Source: Umbelopsis ramanniana AG (lineage: Eukaryota > Mucoromycota > Umbelopsidomycetes > Umbelopsidales > Umbelopsidaceae). From it: a stretch of DNA of 64,000 nucleotides. Each line of letters begins with the position of its first letter. Position 1 is the stretch's first letter. The notes under the pieces are model-generated. The model saw only the letters and a list, made by a program, of their open reading frames with translations. It did not search any database and was not told the origin of the DNA. Both the position numbers and the translations under genes were made by a program. Positions 38,314 to 49,506 of the stretch are shown piece after piece. The stretch spans positions 68,658-132,657 of the forward strand of contig NW_026252143.1 in assembly GCF_025399195.1 (NCBI RefSeq), written 5' to 3'.

Positions 38314-40038
38314 ATGATGATGCAAGGAGCCGATAACACCACTTCCATAGTCACCGTATGTTTATACGTATTCACACTAACCCATGTGATGGAACCCATC
38401 CACAGCTTGGTTAGCTAACCTTCCATATCCTCAATTCCCTTTAGACCCCTGAACAATACTGGACCGCAGCCGACGAACAACTAGTCATTCCTACAGACTA
38501 CAGTCTCTGTGTGGGGTTTGCTATCCAAACGTAAGTAACAGACTATGCCAACATTAGAAAGACATTCCCAAAAAGAGTTCTTAAGGCTGATGCGTCTTCT
38601 ACGCTTTGGGAATAGCGGAACATTGTTCCTCCTGCAGTGCTTCTGGCAATATCTGGTAAGGCAATTCAGATTGGAAAGAAAAATTAATTGGCTGGTTGCA
38701 TGCATACTAATGTATGCAAAATTTAGGTCAACTCGGTTGTCAAAGCTTCGTTCTTGTATAGCTGGGAGTTCAAGCTCTACATTACTTGGTTTTTTGTCAG
38801 TTTGGCACTATTTCCTGTCCTACAGTAAGCATTTTTTGCTGTGCCGCGCCGGCGCCATCATGATTGGGGCACAGACAGGTTGACCGTTTTATTTTGTCTC
38901 TAGATGGAATTTCAGTCGGCCACAATATGATATCACTTACAAAGAAGTTATTCCCGAGCTAGTTTATGGCATTGAGCTCTTTGCTATTGGTACTATTGGG
39001 ATCTTCACACATAGTCGATTCAAAAGACTTATCAAGCAAACCCGAGACTCCTCAAACGCTCAATCAGTTCTGGAAAAAATCACCTACTTTTCAGAGTTAA
39101 ATCAGCTACTGACAGTGATGCTTTTGATCAGCGGAAGTGCTTTTATTATTTTGAGCACAGAGTAAGTGGATCCAAAAATATCTTATTTGGTGCACCTAAT
39201 TTAACATGCTTAACTCTGACTTTGAAATCTTCATAGCCATCTAACGGAAAGTCGTTACCTCAATGTCCACAAGTGAGTAAACCGTAATGTATGCTAATAC
39301 TTCTTTGACTACAATGTTGGCTAAATACATTGGTGCTACCGTTCGCAATCCATAATTTTTAGGTTTAGTGCTGATCTGTTGATTTGCATAGCGAACTTTA
39401 CCGTTGTCAACGCCTGGTTTGTGATGGTGCTCATTTTTCATCCCAATCAGGATTATGGTGAACGAAACACCACTCATGATCCACACAGCTCCTACCTCTT
39501 CAGCCATAATCGAACTGGTCCGTCTGCAGTCAATGCGAATAGTGCCAACATGTTGCGGTCACAGGATGCTTCCATTCAAGAGGCTACCATTGGCACAGTT
39601 CTCCCCGACAAAATGGAAGGTGCTAAGCCTATGAGACCTATAACACCACACAGCGTAAGCACAGCGCCATCCACCAAACACACCCGAGACACAGATAGTC
39701 CTTATCATATGCACCGCAAAAACTCTGAGCAAGTCAGTATGTCATCGACATCCACTCCTGGACTAACATACTACTCGGATACTCAACCTTTTGTGAAGGA
39801 TGCAAGTATTGACATCCCAGTCAGCAAAGACCTCCGTCCCACGCTCTCACAAGCAGCTGGAGTCCGGTTTGACGGTGCAAAGAAATACCGCAATGGAGAA
39901 ATGATTGAAATGTCTGATAGTGTAGTCTATCGCCAAGCTCAAGAATGGGAACACGAAGCCGCTGCGCGGCTAGGAAGAAATGAATCACCTAACACTTGGC
40001 TACGCCAGGCTCCAAAGGCACCAGCAGAGAACTTTTAG
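38314..40038 (+). CDS. Multi-pass membrane protein of unknown function
   Basis: Seven exons: 38314-38355, 38445-38530, 38586-38655, 38727-38824, 38904-39161, 39237-39272, 39363-40038, about 421 residues. Five to seven hydrophobic helices are seen, for example LFLLQCFWQYL, LYITWFFVSLALFPVLQ, LVYGIELFAIGTIGIF, LLTVMLLISGSAFIIL and LLICIANFTVVNAWFVMVLI. A short extracellular-type N-terminus has a possible N-glycosylation site (NTT), and the C-terminal 170 residues are Ser/Thr-rich, cytosolic-looking and contain RQAQEWEHEAAARLGRNE. The topology resembles a receptor or transporter accessory protein, but no family signature was recognised. Three in-frame ATGs sit in a row at the start. Confidence 0.7.
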
Positions 40039-40610
40039 ACACAGCTGTGCTGTAGTAGTATCTCCTTTGTTCCTTCAATGTAATGCGTAATGTACACTTT
40101 AACCACTTTCTATTCCCTCGTCTACGCCATCTATAATACTAGGTATTGGTAAAATAAATCCGTCATCGCTTTAGAGTCTACAATTGACTTGTATCTATTG
40201 TTTATTATTTGTATGTTCCTATCCTCGTGTTTATATTTTCATGATCGATGTCACGTAAAGAAGGCGAATAGTTTTTCTATGAGTCAAAGCGAAGTACAGG
40301 TCTTTGACTCACCTTGTTATGACTTTGCGGCGCCGAAGACAAAAACGTGAAAAAGTCCACCAGGTTGAATGGTAGTTGCTATTGAGTTCTTCGCAATCTA
40401 AGTCAAGAAGAATAGCTGGAGTTTGAAAGAGATGTAAGTTATCATTTAATATGACATTATTCAAATCATCTTGCATTGCTCAAGAGTGTAAATCGACGCC
40501 TATTGTGACGTCCAGTTCAGCTTCGCGTGCCAACGCGTCGCGCTGAGGCTCAAAAAGCAAAAAAACTCAAACTCAAGAAAAATTTACCCCTAGACGCGGC
40601 TTCCTTCACC
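40039..40610. other. Intergenic region upstream of Timeless
   Basis: 572 bp with no gene. It contains an MluI cell-cycle box at 40533. The reading frame of Timeless stays open upstream to about 40527 but has no ATG before 40611. Confidence 0.45.
40533..40538. promoter_or_regulatory. MluI cell-cycle box (MCB) ACGCGT
   Basis: ACGCGT lies 73 bp before the Timeless start codon. MCB elements bind MBF (Swi6/Mbp1/Cdc10) and drive G1/S expression of replication genes in yeasts, which fits this gene. A single hexamer can occur by chance. Confidence 0.4.
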
Positions 40611-43600
40611 ATGCCAGACGTGCCAGAGCTTACCCCCGAGGAACAGCTACGGGCAGACGTATTGTCAATATGCTCGGCGCTTGGTGCTATGGAAGAGTAC
40701 CAGGAAGAAAATGGCGAAATCTTAACAAAATATGCCATGGGCGATGAATGTCTGGGTAAGTAAGAGATCAAGTGCGCTACTGAAGCACGGTAGAACGAAT
40801 CAAGCCTAAAACTCATCCGCTTCAAACAGCTTGTATGAAGGATATTCGAAAGCTCATCCGAAACGACTCAGAGAACCCGGATAATTACGTATTGCATCTC
40901 TTGGGCGAATTCAACATCATGAGCACCGACCTAATCCCTATTGTTTTGGTCAACAATGAACTGACCTCTGATGTGTCAGAACGTCTTGTATTGGCTTGCC
41001 GTAAGTTATTTTAGTATTGGTAGACGTATAAATGCTTGAAGATGAATATCCCTTGTTTAACATGTGCTTTCAGTTGAGCTGTTCGTTCCTATGACATGGC
41101 CGCTTGCAGAAAATCACGACGAAGGTGACGAATCAGGAGACAGTAATATGATAGACCTGCACCGAAGATATAAGGTGTCGTTGATACAACCTGGAATCTT
41201 GGAGGCAGCACTGGATGTGATTCTGAAACCGCTGAGCATACCGTTCAGGTACGCATTTTTTGGGACGACTTCCGTTTCTACAAGTGGAATCCTAACTTGA
41301 TCAATGTAGAGAACGTGCTCAACGCGATCATGTTGTCATTCGTCTGGTCCTCACCTTGCTTCGAAACATTGCAGCCATTCCGGATTTGAATGCTTCCCAA
41401 TCATCAAGCGAAAGCGCGGTGGAGATGTCAACTATGCAGGTGCGTAATCGATATATGAAACTCTGGTTTGCCACAGAGGAAATTGACGTGCGATCATGCT
41501 CCAACAGGAAAAATATCTTACGCGACTACATGATTCGAAAATGTTGGAGTTACTGGTCACCATCGCCTCCAGTAGCAATCATCCAGATTTCGCAGAGTGG
41601 AATGTCATTGTAATGCAGATTATATTCTATTTATTGAAAGGAAGTGATCCAACTATTATAGCCTCGTCAGATAGCAAAGATGTAAGTACTAGAAGAGAAT
41701 TTGATTACCATTTTTCAAATTATACCAACAACGAAATGAATGGCCATAGGAACAAACGCAGAACACAGTGGTATCCGTTAAGCTGGCTGAATTGTTGCAG
41801 CAAGAAAATCGAAAGCGGTCATCAAGTCGACAAATAGGACCAAGTAGACATAATCGCTTTGGCGGTAGCTATTCAGTTGAAGTGCTGGTAAGTGATAAAG
41901 TAGACGTTGTGCTGATGTTGATTACTGGTTACGGACTAGCTCTGATACATTATTGTCTTATGAATAGGATGGTGAAAAATACAATATACATCGACAAACT
42001 GGAGGTGTGATTGACTTGTCTGACTTAATGAACAGTAATAAGCGAGAGTATCGAGTAGGCAAGAAAAAGAAACTTCAGGTATGACAATCTGGCGATGTCT
42101 GTTATCAGTGTGAGCTTCGTTCATAACATTTGCCATAGGACAAAATTGGTACTCGCTCACCATATCAAACACAAGCTGCGCGAAGCATCCTGTATGATTT
42201 TGGAAGCGTCATCTTGGATTCAGCATTCAATGGTACTCTATAATGATAAATTCTTGTAGAGATTCTCGTCATTGGCTTACGGAACGTTTACTAATGCTCA
42301 AATTTTCTATTAGCTTTACATAGCTCTCTCCTAAAAGACGTGGAGCGTGAAAGCAAACAGATTCTTGAACCGGATCACTTTAAATTTTACTATGTTATCG
42401 GTTGGCTACTTCAATTTCGATTTTGCATCCATTCGAAATGGAAAGCCGATATCAAAAAGCAGCAAGAAAAGGATGCCGAAAAGCTGCATATACCAAACCG
42501 GGATGGCAACGAAGCAAAAACTACATTACCTGAAAATCCGGCTAATTTTGACTTGGTTGCATCCGCAATGGATATTCGCTTCTTCCTTCTCTGTGTTCGT
42601 AGAATGCGGCAAGCAGTTGATGAAAAGCAATGGTTGGACGTACAAACATGCGCAGAATGCTTCAAGCAAATGGTAAGTAGCCAATGATTGTAAACTGCCT
42701 CCGATACACAACATCTTATTAATCTTATAACCCAGCTTCAAACCCTTGCTGGGATGGCTGAATCAGACGAGGAAGAATTCGCTGAAATTGCTGAATATGT
42801 TCAAAGTAATATATACTATGAGCAGTCAACTCTAGATCTTTTCATTGAAATGGTGCGCGGGTATAGGTTCCAATCTACAGAGTAAGTAGCTGAACGTGCA
42901 GCGTAGCTATAGCCAATGACAAAGCCATATTAACTAACGTGAACTTCCAGATACCTGAAAGCTGTTGTAGAACTCAACCATCATATGCTGAGGATGCTAG
43001 AGCGATATGCCTCAGGGAAGAAGTACATGTTTGTTCGTAAAAATAGGAAAAGCCGTAAGGAAAAGGATAAAAAAGGTAAAATATAGTGACATCTGTGAAT
43101 AACAGAAACCTTAGTTGCACCTTTACTAATGGACATATGAATCTAGTTCAACCTGAAGGTGAAGAGCACCAAACTGATGATGAAAAGAGCGAGGATGAAG
43201 AAACTTACGAGGAAGAAAGAGATCGTAAGCAAGCTTATCGAGAGCATCAATTCAAGTTTGACTCGTTCGAATTGGTAAGGATCTTTTAATGATGACTGAC
43301 CGGCCTTATTGGACGTGTGCGGGTTCTAAGCAAACCATTTTCTAGCGGTTTGCAAATGATGAAGTTGTCAGAATATATAGCATTCTGCTCGAGGATTTCC
43401 AGACGTTGCCTAATAGCACACTCAATGCTATCACCAATTTCTTTCATCGACTGATGGTGAAAAGAAAAATGGAGCATCTCTTTTTCAAAGTAAGTACTTC
43501 GGTACTGCGTACTGCGATCACAATAGATCCATTAATTTGGGAACAATTGCAGCTACCTACTTTGGAACTTTTTAATCGTATACTTCCAGTCATCAAGACT

Positions 43601-45253
43601 CAACCGAACAAGTCGTCGTTCCAACAATTAGCGATGTTTATTCGATATTGTATCAAGCAATACGTCAAGCACGCCCAAGAGAATCCGCTCTTTTTGGTTG
43701 AATCACTTTTCAAAGGTGTTCGGCAGTCTGCCTTGGAGTCAAACGGAGAACCAATAAGCGATGACGACGAGCCCGTTACTCGACTTCGTGATCATCAGGA
43801 TAGCGATGATAGTAATGGAGAAGATGATCAGATCACGGTTAGTACAGAGGATATATAACATGGCCGCATAAGAGAAATATTAACGCAATACATATCATTT
43901 CAGAGCTATCCTACTACGGTGGAACTTGAAATCAAACCTGGCCTCACTTGGAGCCAGCAAGTTGGAGTAGCTATAGCAGTATTAGTAGAGGACAAGAAAG
44001 CCTTTTTGGTCGAATGGGCTAACGAGGTTAGTAGATAATAGGGTAATTGAAAGACGATGACAACTTGATTAGCAAAAACTAACTTGTTGTTAGCAAATCA
44101 TGTTTGCCATAGCAAAGAGAGCATCTGAAGACACTGTTCGCATTTCGGATAATGGAAATGCGGAGAGTCAGAGCGTAAAAGCTTACGAAAATTATGGTTA
44201 GTTCGTGAAAAAATCATATCAGACCACTGAGGAAATGACATATATTGATTAATTGATGCAGATATGGAAGCGACAATGATTGCAGTGAAATCAGCCATCA
44301 GAAAAAATGCCAAGCTCAGACTGCTGCTCAGCTTGCTACAATTCGAAAAGACTGAGGGTGGGTTGACTTATGAGATAACTACGAAATTATCATTTCCTTG
44401 ACTAATTTTGAACTCTATGGTGAATAGACGATTATATGGAAACCACTTGGACAATACCTGCATCTATGACATCAGAAACGTTGCAGTCATATATAGACAT
44501 GATGACAGAGTTCATTGCCAACCCTTTGGCACCAAATGGTATGCCGGCCAAGGATATGATAAAGAAAAAGGCTAAGAAGAAGAGAGCTAGAAAGGATGTT
44601 GACGACGAAGACTCTTCTCAACGAAAGCGAGCGAAGAAGGTGAACGCTGGGCCAGTGTATCACACCCAACAATTCATCATTGATTCTGATGGCGATGATG
44701 ACGAGGCGTTCTTTGCCAATGAACGAAAGCTACGAGAGAAGAACGTAAGTAGTGCTTACAGTCTTGATATCATATCGTCATGTTTGATACTAATGTGTAT
44801 CTTTTGCTACAGATGGCAGCATTTATATCAAATAACCATGGTTTATTAGACAGAACTTCACCCGATAGTCAGCCTGTTAGCTCACAAACCACTCCCCATC
44901 ATGCTATAACAGACACAACAGCAATGCCTGGTATGACGACTCCGTTAGACGATAGTGCATCCGATGACTCCATGGACGATGAAGCACCTCTATTTACATC
45001 TGGACGACAAGCCTTCCAATCCAAACAGCAAGGTCATGCTTCACCAAAATACATCAGTCAAAATGACAAAGATGATCTTGTCTCTACGAATGCTATGGAA
45101 TCCTTAAAAACTCGTGCTGTACCCAGAAACGTGATCTTCTCGGATGATGAGGATGATATCGATGAAGACATAGATAATACTGTCACAAAACTAAACCTTC
45201 AGCGCCGAAACAATCGAGCTATTCTGAGCGACAGTGACGAGGACGATATTTAA
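40611..45253 (+). CDS. TOF1: Timeless / Tof1 / Swi1 replication fork protection protein
   Basis: Nineteen exons: 40611-40755, 40830-41000, 41074-41248, 41310-41439, 41508-41681, 41750-41887, 41968-42078, 42139-42232, 42314-42672, 42736-42881, 42951-43075, 43147-43274, 43346-43489, 43553-43837, 43904-44026, 44094-44196, 44262-44357, 44428-44744, 44813-45253, about 1,134 residues. The conserved TIMELESS domain includes VLSICSALGAMEEYQ, KLIRNDSENPDNYVLHLLGEF and RLVLTLLRNIAAIPDLN, followed by the helical-repeat core (LKDVERESKQILEPDHFKFY, IRFFLLCVRRMRQAV). Basic and acidic C-terminal stretches end in DSDEDDI. With Tipin/Csm3 it stabilises stalled forks and activates the checkpoint. I found no PARP-binding-domain signature. 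The start is the first ATG of the open frame. Confidence 0.93.
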
Positions 45254-45278
45254 TACCACCAATGTACACCTTTTTGTA

Positions 45279-45284
45279 AATAAA
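45279..45284 (+). terminator. Candidate poly(A) signal AATAAA of Timeless
   Basis: AATAAA 25 nt after the Timeless stop codon, between convergent Timeless and bL35m. Confidence 0.45.
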
Positions 45285-45468
45285 ACCTGCAATTCTGCCA
45301 TAAACTTTGTCAAAGTCACACTTCGTTGACATCAAACAACACGGCGATAAACCAAAAAAATTGCACTGTGCTGTTGAGTTGAGTCTTTAAGTCTTTGTAT
45401 ATTGTTGATTGAGAAATCTCTTTTTGTTGTGTAATTTTTACAAAAATCTATGGCAGTTGTAACTGTAT

Positions 45469-45904
45469 TTAGTGAGCATAGGGCAAGGCCTTTCGAAGCA
45501 TTCGATTGTCGGATTTGTTTTGGACAACGAGTGAGCCCTTGAGTCGGTTGGAGCGCTCTGGCGTGAAACCGACGTTGATGTGACGCTTTCCAACCTGCCA
45601 ACGCTTGAACTGGCCGTTACCTACTGGAAAGAAGCTGCAAAAGAAAACTCATTAGTCTCTTTGATCTTCATTCTGCTGATTCCGCTGTTTGGCGTATCTT
45701 ACCGCTTCTTGGCGCCGGAATGTGACTTGAGCTTGTTGGACATGAATCGAGCTTGCATGGTGGTTTGGTACATGCTGATGCCGACGGGTCGAGCTACAGA
45801 AGCTATTGGTGATGCTTCATCGCATAATTAGTAACAATCATTTGAGTATGGTAGCTGAATTGTGTTTATGGCATACCTATCGCTTTCAATATGTTTGCAA
45901 TCAT
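45469..45904 (-). CDS. Mitochondrial ribosomal protein bL35m
   Basis: Three exons: 45904-45877, 45802-45703, 45634-45469, about 97 residues. Exons 1-2 encode a mitochondrial presequence rich in Arg/Ser/Ala (MIANILKAIASVARPVGIS, then MQARFMSN with an R-2-like cleavage context). The mature part has the bL35 signature: KLKSHSGAKKRFFPVGNGQ, FKRWQVGKRHINVGF and the end NRMLRKALPYAH. It is part of the large subunit of the mitochondrial ribosome. The first exon has only 28 coding nt and its ATG is 48 bp from the ATG of the divergent ZC4H2-like gene. An ORF on the opposite strand (45580-45831) is its shadow. Confidence 0.88.
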
Positions 45905-45952
45905 AGTGTACGAAATCAATTGCTTCAAAGCGCTTCACCTTCGAAAAAAAAA

Positions 45953-46974
45953 ATGCCAGGGCAAAATGAAAAATCACGTGGAAACACCTCACGTGCTTTC
46001 GCTGTCAAAAACTTGGACTGTCAAGCTCTGTTCTCTCATTCAACACCCATTTCCTTTAAGGCGTTACCGATCGAACAAAAGATCGGACAAATCGATTCCA
46101 TGGCACTTCAGTATGTTTATGTCTATCTAACTCTGTGAATTATCTTACATTTCTAATGTTTGTTTGAAGAGCGGAGAGTGGCACGGACGAGCAATTCATA
46201 GCAAAGTTGCAAAGTCTTAAAGGCTTGAGGTGAGCATATATAACTAGCTATCGAAATCACTGCATGTACTGATATTTCTTCTCAATAGGCGGCAGACTCA
46301 GAGCCTTTTCGACCTCAAGTCGCAAATACTGGTGACCAACGAGACATTAGAAGTCAAGCAAAATTTATTAGAAGAAATGACCTCAGAGCGAAGACGGCTT
46401 GTGAAGGAGAAAAGAATGATGATGGATATGATTCAGGCAATTCAACGGGATATTGAAACGGTAAGACGACTCATTAGAACTGCGCGCTCAATGTCAACCA
46501 ATCCCAATACCTTTATCTTGTGATTCAGATGACAGAAGGCGAAAACTCATTGCAAACCGAGTGTAGAAACTTAGAGCAATCATTACGAAACTTACGAGAT
46601 AACGAATATGAGCCATTACAAGGTATAAATGCTATGCGATGCCAGGTGTTCTTTGATGATCGGTTTCTCATGTCGCCCTCTCCATTGTATCATTAGAGAA
46701 AGTTAACGCAGCACGAGCATCGAATGGATTAGAGCGCCTGCCGAATATGCAGCAAGAACTTGATGCACAAATGGCAAGGTAAAGTATCCTGTTCTCTTAC
46801 CAGTCTAGGGAGAACGATAACCAAACTCAAACCCAATTGAATAGAGCACTTGAAGAACGCCGGCAAACATGGCAAGAAAGCTCAAAAGCAAACGGCCACG
46901 ATCCAATAGACGATGAATCAAGGTCCAGGCGGCGGCCAACTAATTCCAGCCAACGACGAAGAACTAATAGATGA
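45953..46974 (+). CDS. ZC4H2-like coiled-coil protein, zinc finger absent
   Basis: Six exons: 45953-46110, 46170-46229, 46289-46460, 46529-46622, 46697-46778, 46845-46974, about 231 residues. A low-complexity N-terminus is followed by a continuous coiled coil (about residues 75-205). The segment NEYEPLQEKVNAARASNGLE then RLPNMQQEL then EERRQTWQ matches, in order and spacing, the end of the ZC4H2 coiled coil (DEYKPLKEHV, GLQRLP, AEWQ as I recall it). Animal ZC4H2 continues into a four-Cys/two-His zinc finger; here the protein ends with a basic tail (RSRRRPTNSSQRRRTNR) and no Cys cluster. ZC4H2 is a nuclear/cytoplasmic regulator linked to E3 ligases in vertebrates; function in fungi is unknown. 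Alternative: an unrelated coiled coil. Confidence 0.6.
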
Positions 46975-47178
46975 TGTGAAAAAAAAATTGACGCTTTTTT
47001 ATTTGTAGCTTTTGGAGGTTCTTCTTGTTCCAGACGACTCCTACCCTGATATCAATGTTACCCACTGTACAGTAATTCCAAAAAAAAAAAAAAAAACTAC
47101 AAGATAAAACATGTCTGCAGAGTATGAATATGCAAAGTGTGTAGAAAGCAATGGAATGATAAAAAGGTATGATACTCT

Positions 47179-49506
47179 TTAGTGGCCGGCAGCAACAACC
47201 ACAACTGCCTGTTGACCAGGTCTTCTTGGTACTTCAATGATACGGCGACTCAGAATGGCGGCAAAAAGACCCATAATGCCACCAAATCTGAGTACCCACG
47301 CGACACCACTATCTTGAGCCGGGGCAGGATTAGTTGGTTGAGTGGGATCTTCAACCGCTGAGACAATCTTGAAAATAACAGCAGCTATAATAGCGACCGC
47401 AAACTGTGGGAAGACGATGTACATGTTGTGAACACCAAGCAGCAAACCAGCATCGAGATCGTCATCGTCGTCGTCTTCATTGGCTTCAAGCGACACTGGT
47501 CCATCCACAGCTTCGCCTTGTGTTGCGCCGTATTTACTTTGTCCATTTTTAAGTTGTTTAGCCGTTTCCTTGGCTTCTTCAAGTTTGTCGGACTCATAGC
47601 TGATGTATTCTCCAACAAGGGCAAATGGAACCCACAATACTACAGCCCAGGGAATACCAATGATGGCAACAATGATAGTAGCTTGGAGAACCGTTTCGAC
47701 GAAAAAGGTTAATAGCAAAGAAACAGAAAATAGAACAATGGAACCAGTGTAGACGTTTTTGACTGTTATGCCTTTGAAGTGTTCGCTTTCAGTCATCCAT
47801 GGGAGAATAATACCAGCTACGACAGAAACGATGGCGTAGCACAACAAAGCAAAGGAGCCAGCGCGAGTACCTTTTGCCCATGAGTCTGGGTCCTCCATAG
47901 GGTTGCTCACAAAATAGATATCGGACACCCAAGTTGTGCTGTATTGAATACGTGTCATCAGAATTATGTTGAATTGCAATTTAAGGATACACGAATTGCA
48001 AAGCCTACCTATAGAACAAGAAAGGAAACCACCCTAACCAAGCAAAGAATTGAACATTGCAAAGACGTTGAACGGAGTTAGGCAAATTGGTGAATGCTCG
48101 CCAAATGTAGCCAAGGGCATGGTACCATGGCCTGCAATAATTATGAAAAACCGTAAGCAAGTAGGAGATGATGGAGTGCCCGCATTCACTAAACGTACTC
48201 ATCCTGATCGCGTTCTGGGACATAGACCTTTTCTTTTGTCGTTAAGCAAGTGATACCAAGCGTTGCAATGAATACAAAGATGGCGATAAGACAAAACACT
48301 TTGACCTGAGAGTCACCAAGGAAAGGCAGAAATTTGATCAGATCGACAAATCCAGTGAAGTAACCTATCACCATAGCGATATTAGACATGCGCGCCGCCC
48401 AAGCATTCGCTATTTGCTGCTGCCAGAGAGGGGGTACATCGAGAATGAGTGCGCGACACGAGGCTTGCACAGCATTCAAACTGAAATCAAGGATATAAAA
48501 TGCAAGCACTGCAGTGAAGATGGCCCCCAATTTTTCCTAAGACGAACGTCAGTCAACCTTACCATGAGGAGCTACATATGGTAAGAAATCTTACTTGTTT
48601 GAGAATTTCTTCCGGCGTTTGGGGTTGGCTAAACCAACGTACACCCAATACCCCGAGTTCCTTTGCGTATGCAACCCCTAGCATAGAAAAACAAACCAAA
48701 ACGCCACCAGAGATGATGTAGGGTCGGCGTTTACCAAGTGATGATGTGCATCTGTCGCTATATGCTCCGATTAGCTAAACGAAGGGCGAGGCGAAAGTAA
48801 TTTCATTAATTTGTATGCTTGACGGAGAGGCAAAAAAGTATTGTTCTGGTGGCTTACCGGTTGGATGATGAGCCCTGTTGATAAAGGAAGGTTAGAACAA
48901 CGATAGGTAAGAACGCTACGACGATCTGTAAATAATGTACCTGATAAAGGGCCAGCGAGCCAAACCAAGGCTGTCAACTCCTTTGGAAGCTCTAATGATA
49001 ATAAATATGGAGTACCATATCTATTTTGTCAAGTATATCAGTATAACATTGACTTTCTTGATCTACATTAATGACGATATACTCACGATAACTCGACTGA
49101 CCCTTTGAGTTCCGACATACAATGAACAGTGTGTGTGAGCTGAGTTACGTTTTAGGCCATGACGACTCCGAAATAATAGAACTGAGGACTTACATGTAAA
49201 CTGGACGCCAGCCATACAAATGGTTAGAAGTAGCAGCTTTAGCCCAGTAAGAGCATCCTTATCATCGCCCGAATGTTCAGCTGGTTGCTGGACAATGTCG
49301 CCACTAGTAGTTCCAGCTTGTAAGCTTGCCTGAGACTGAGACCGCTTCAACGGAGCTTCTATGACTTTGTAGGCACTAGCCGAATAGAGACCTTGGTCGA
49401 AACCACTACTCCTGCGTCGAAGAGGTCGTGGACGACGGCTACTACGATTACGTACTAGAGGCGTACGCTGATTCGCTGCGGACGAATCACCAGGCGTTGC
49501 TTGCAT
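47179..49506 (-). CDS. SLC45 / sucrose-type H+-sugar symporter (GPH family, S. pombe Sut1-like)
   Basis: Eight exons: 49506-49194, 49102-49087 (16 nt), 49020-48941, 48874-48858 (17 nt), 48774-48595, 48536-48199, 48131-48009, 47938-47179, about 608 residues. After a basic Arg-rich N-terminus of about 85 residues come twelve expected membrane helices, with family motifs GVQFTWSVELSYGTPYL, WLAGPLSGLIIQPLIGAYSD, SLGKRRPYIISGG (the RxGRR-like loop), YILDFSLNAVQASCRALI and LGWFPFLFYSTTWVSD. An acidic Asp-rich cytosolic loop lies before the last helices. The family imports sucrose, maltose or glucose with protons at the plasma or vacuolar membrane; the sugar cannot be read from sequence. The two micro-exons are needed to keep frame and restore conserved residues. 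Confidence 0.9.

Noticed and set aside
43490-43552. Read-through of Timeless intron 13, which is open in frame
   Set aside because: A perfect GTAAGT donor and TTGCAG acceptor bound a 63-nt phase-0 segment; the spliced form joins two conserved blocks directly. Retention remains possible.
45580-45831. 83-residue plus-strand ORF
   Set aside because: Antisense to bL35m, which has clear family motifs and splice sites.
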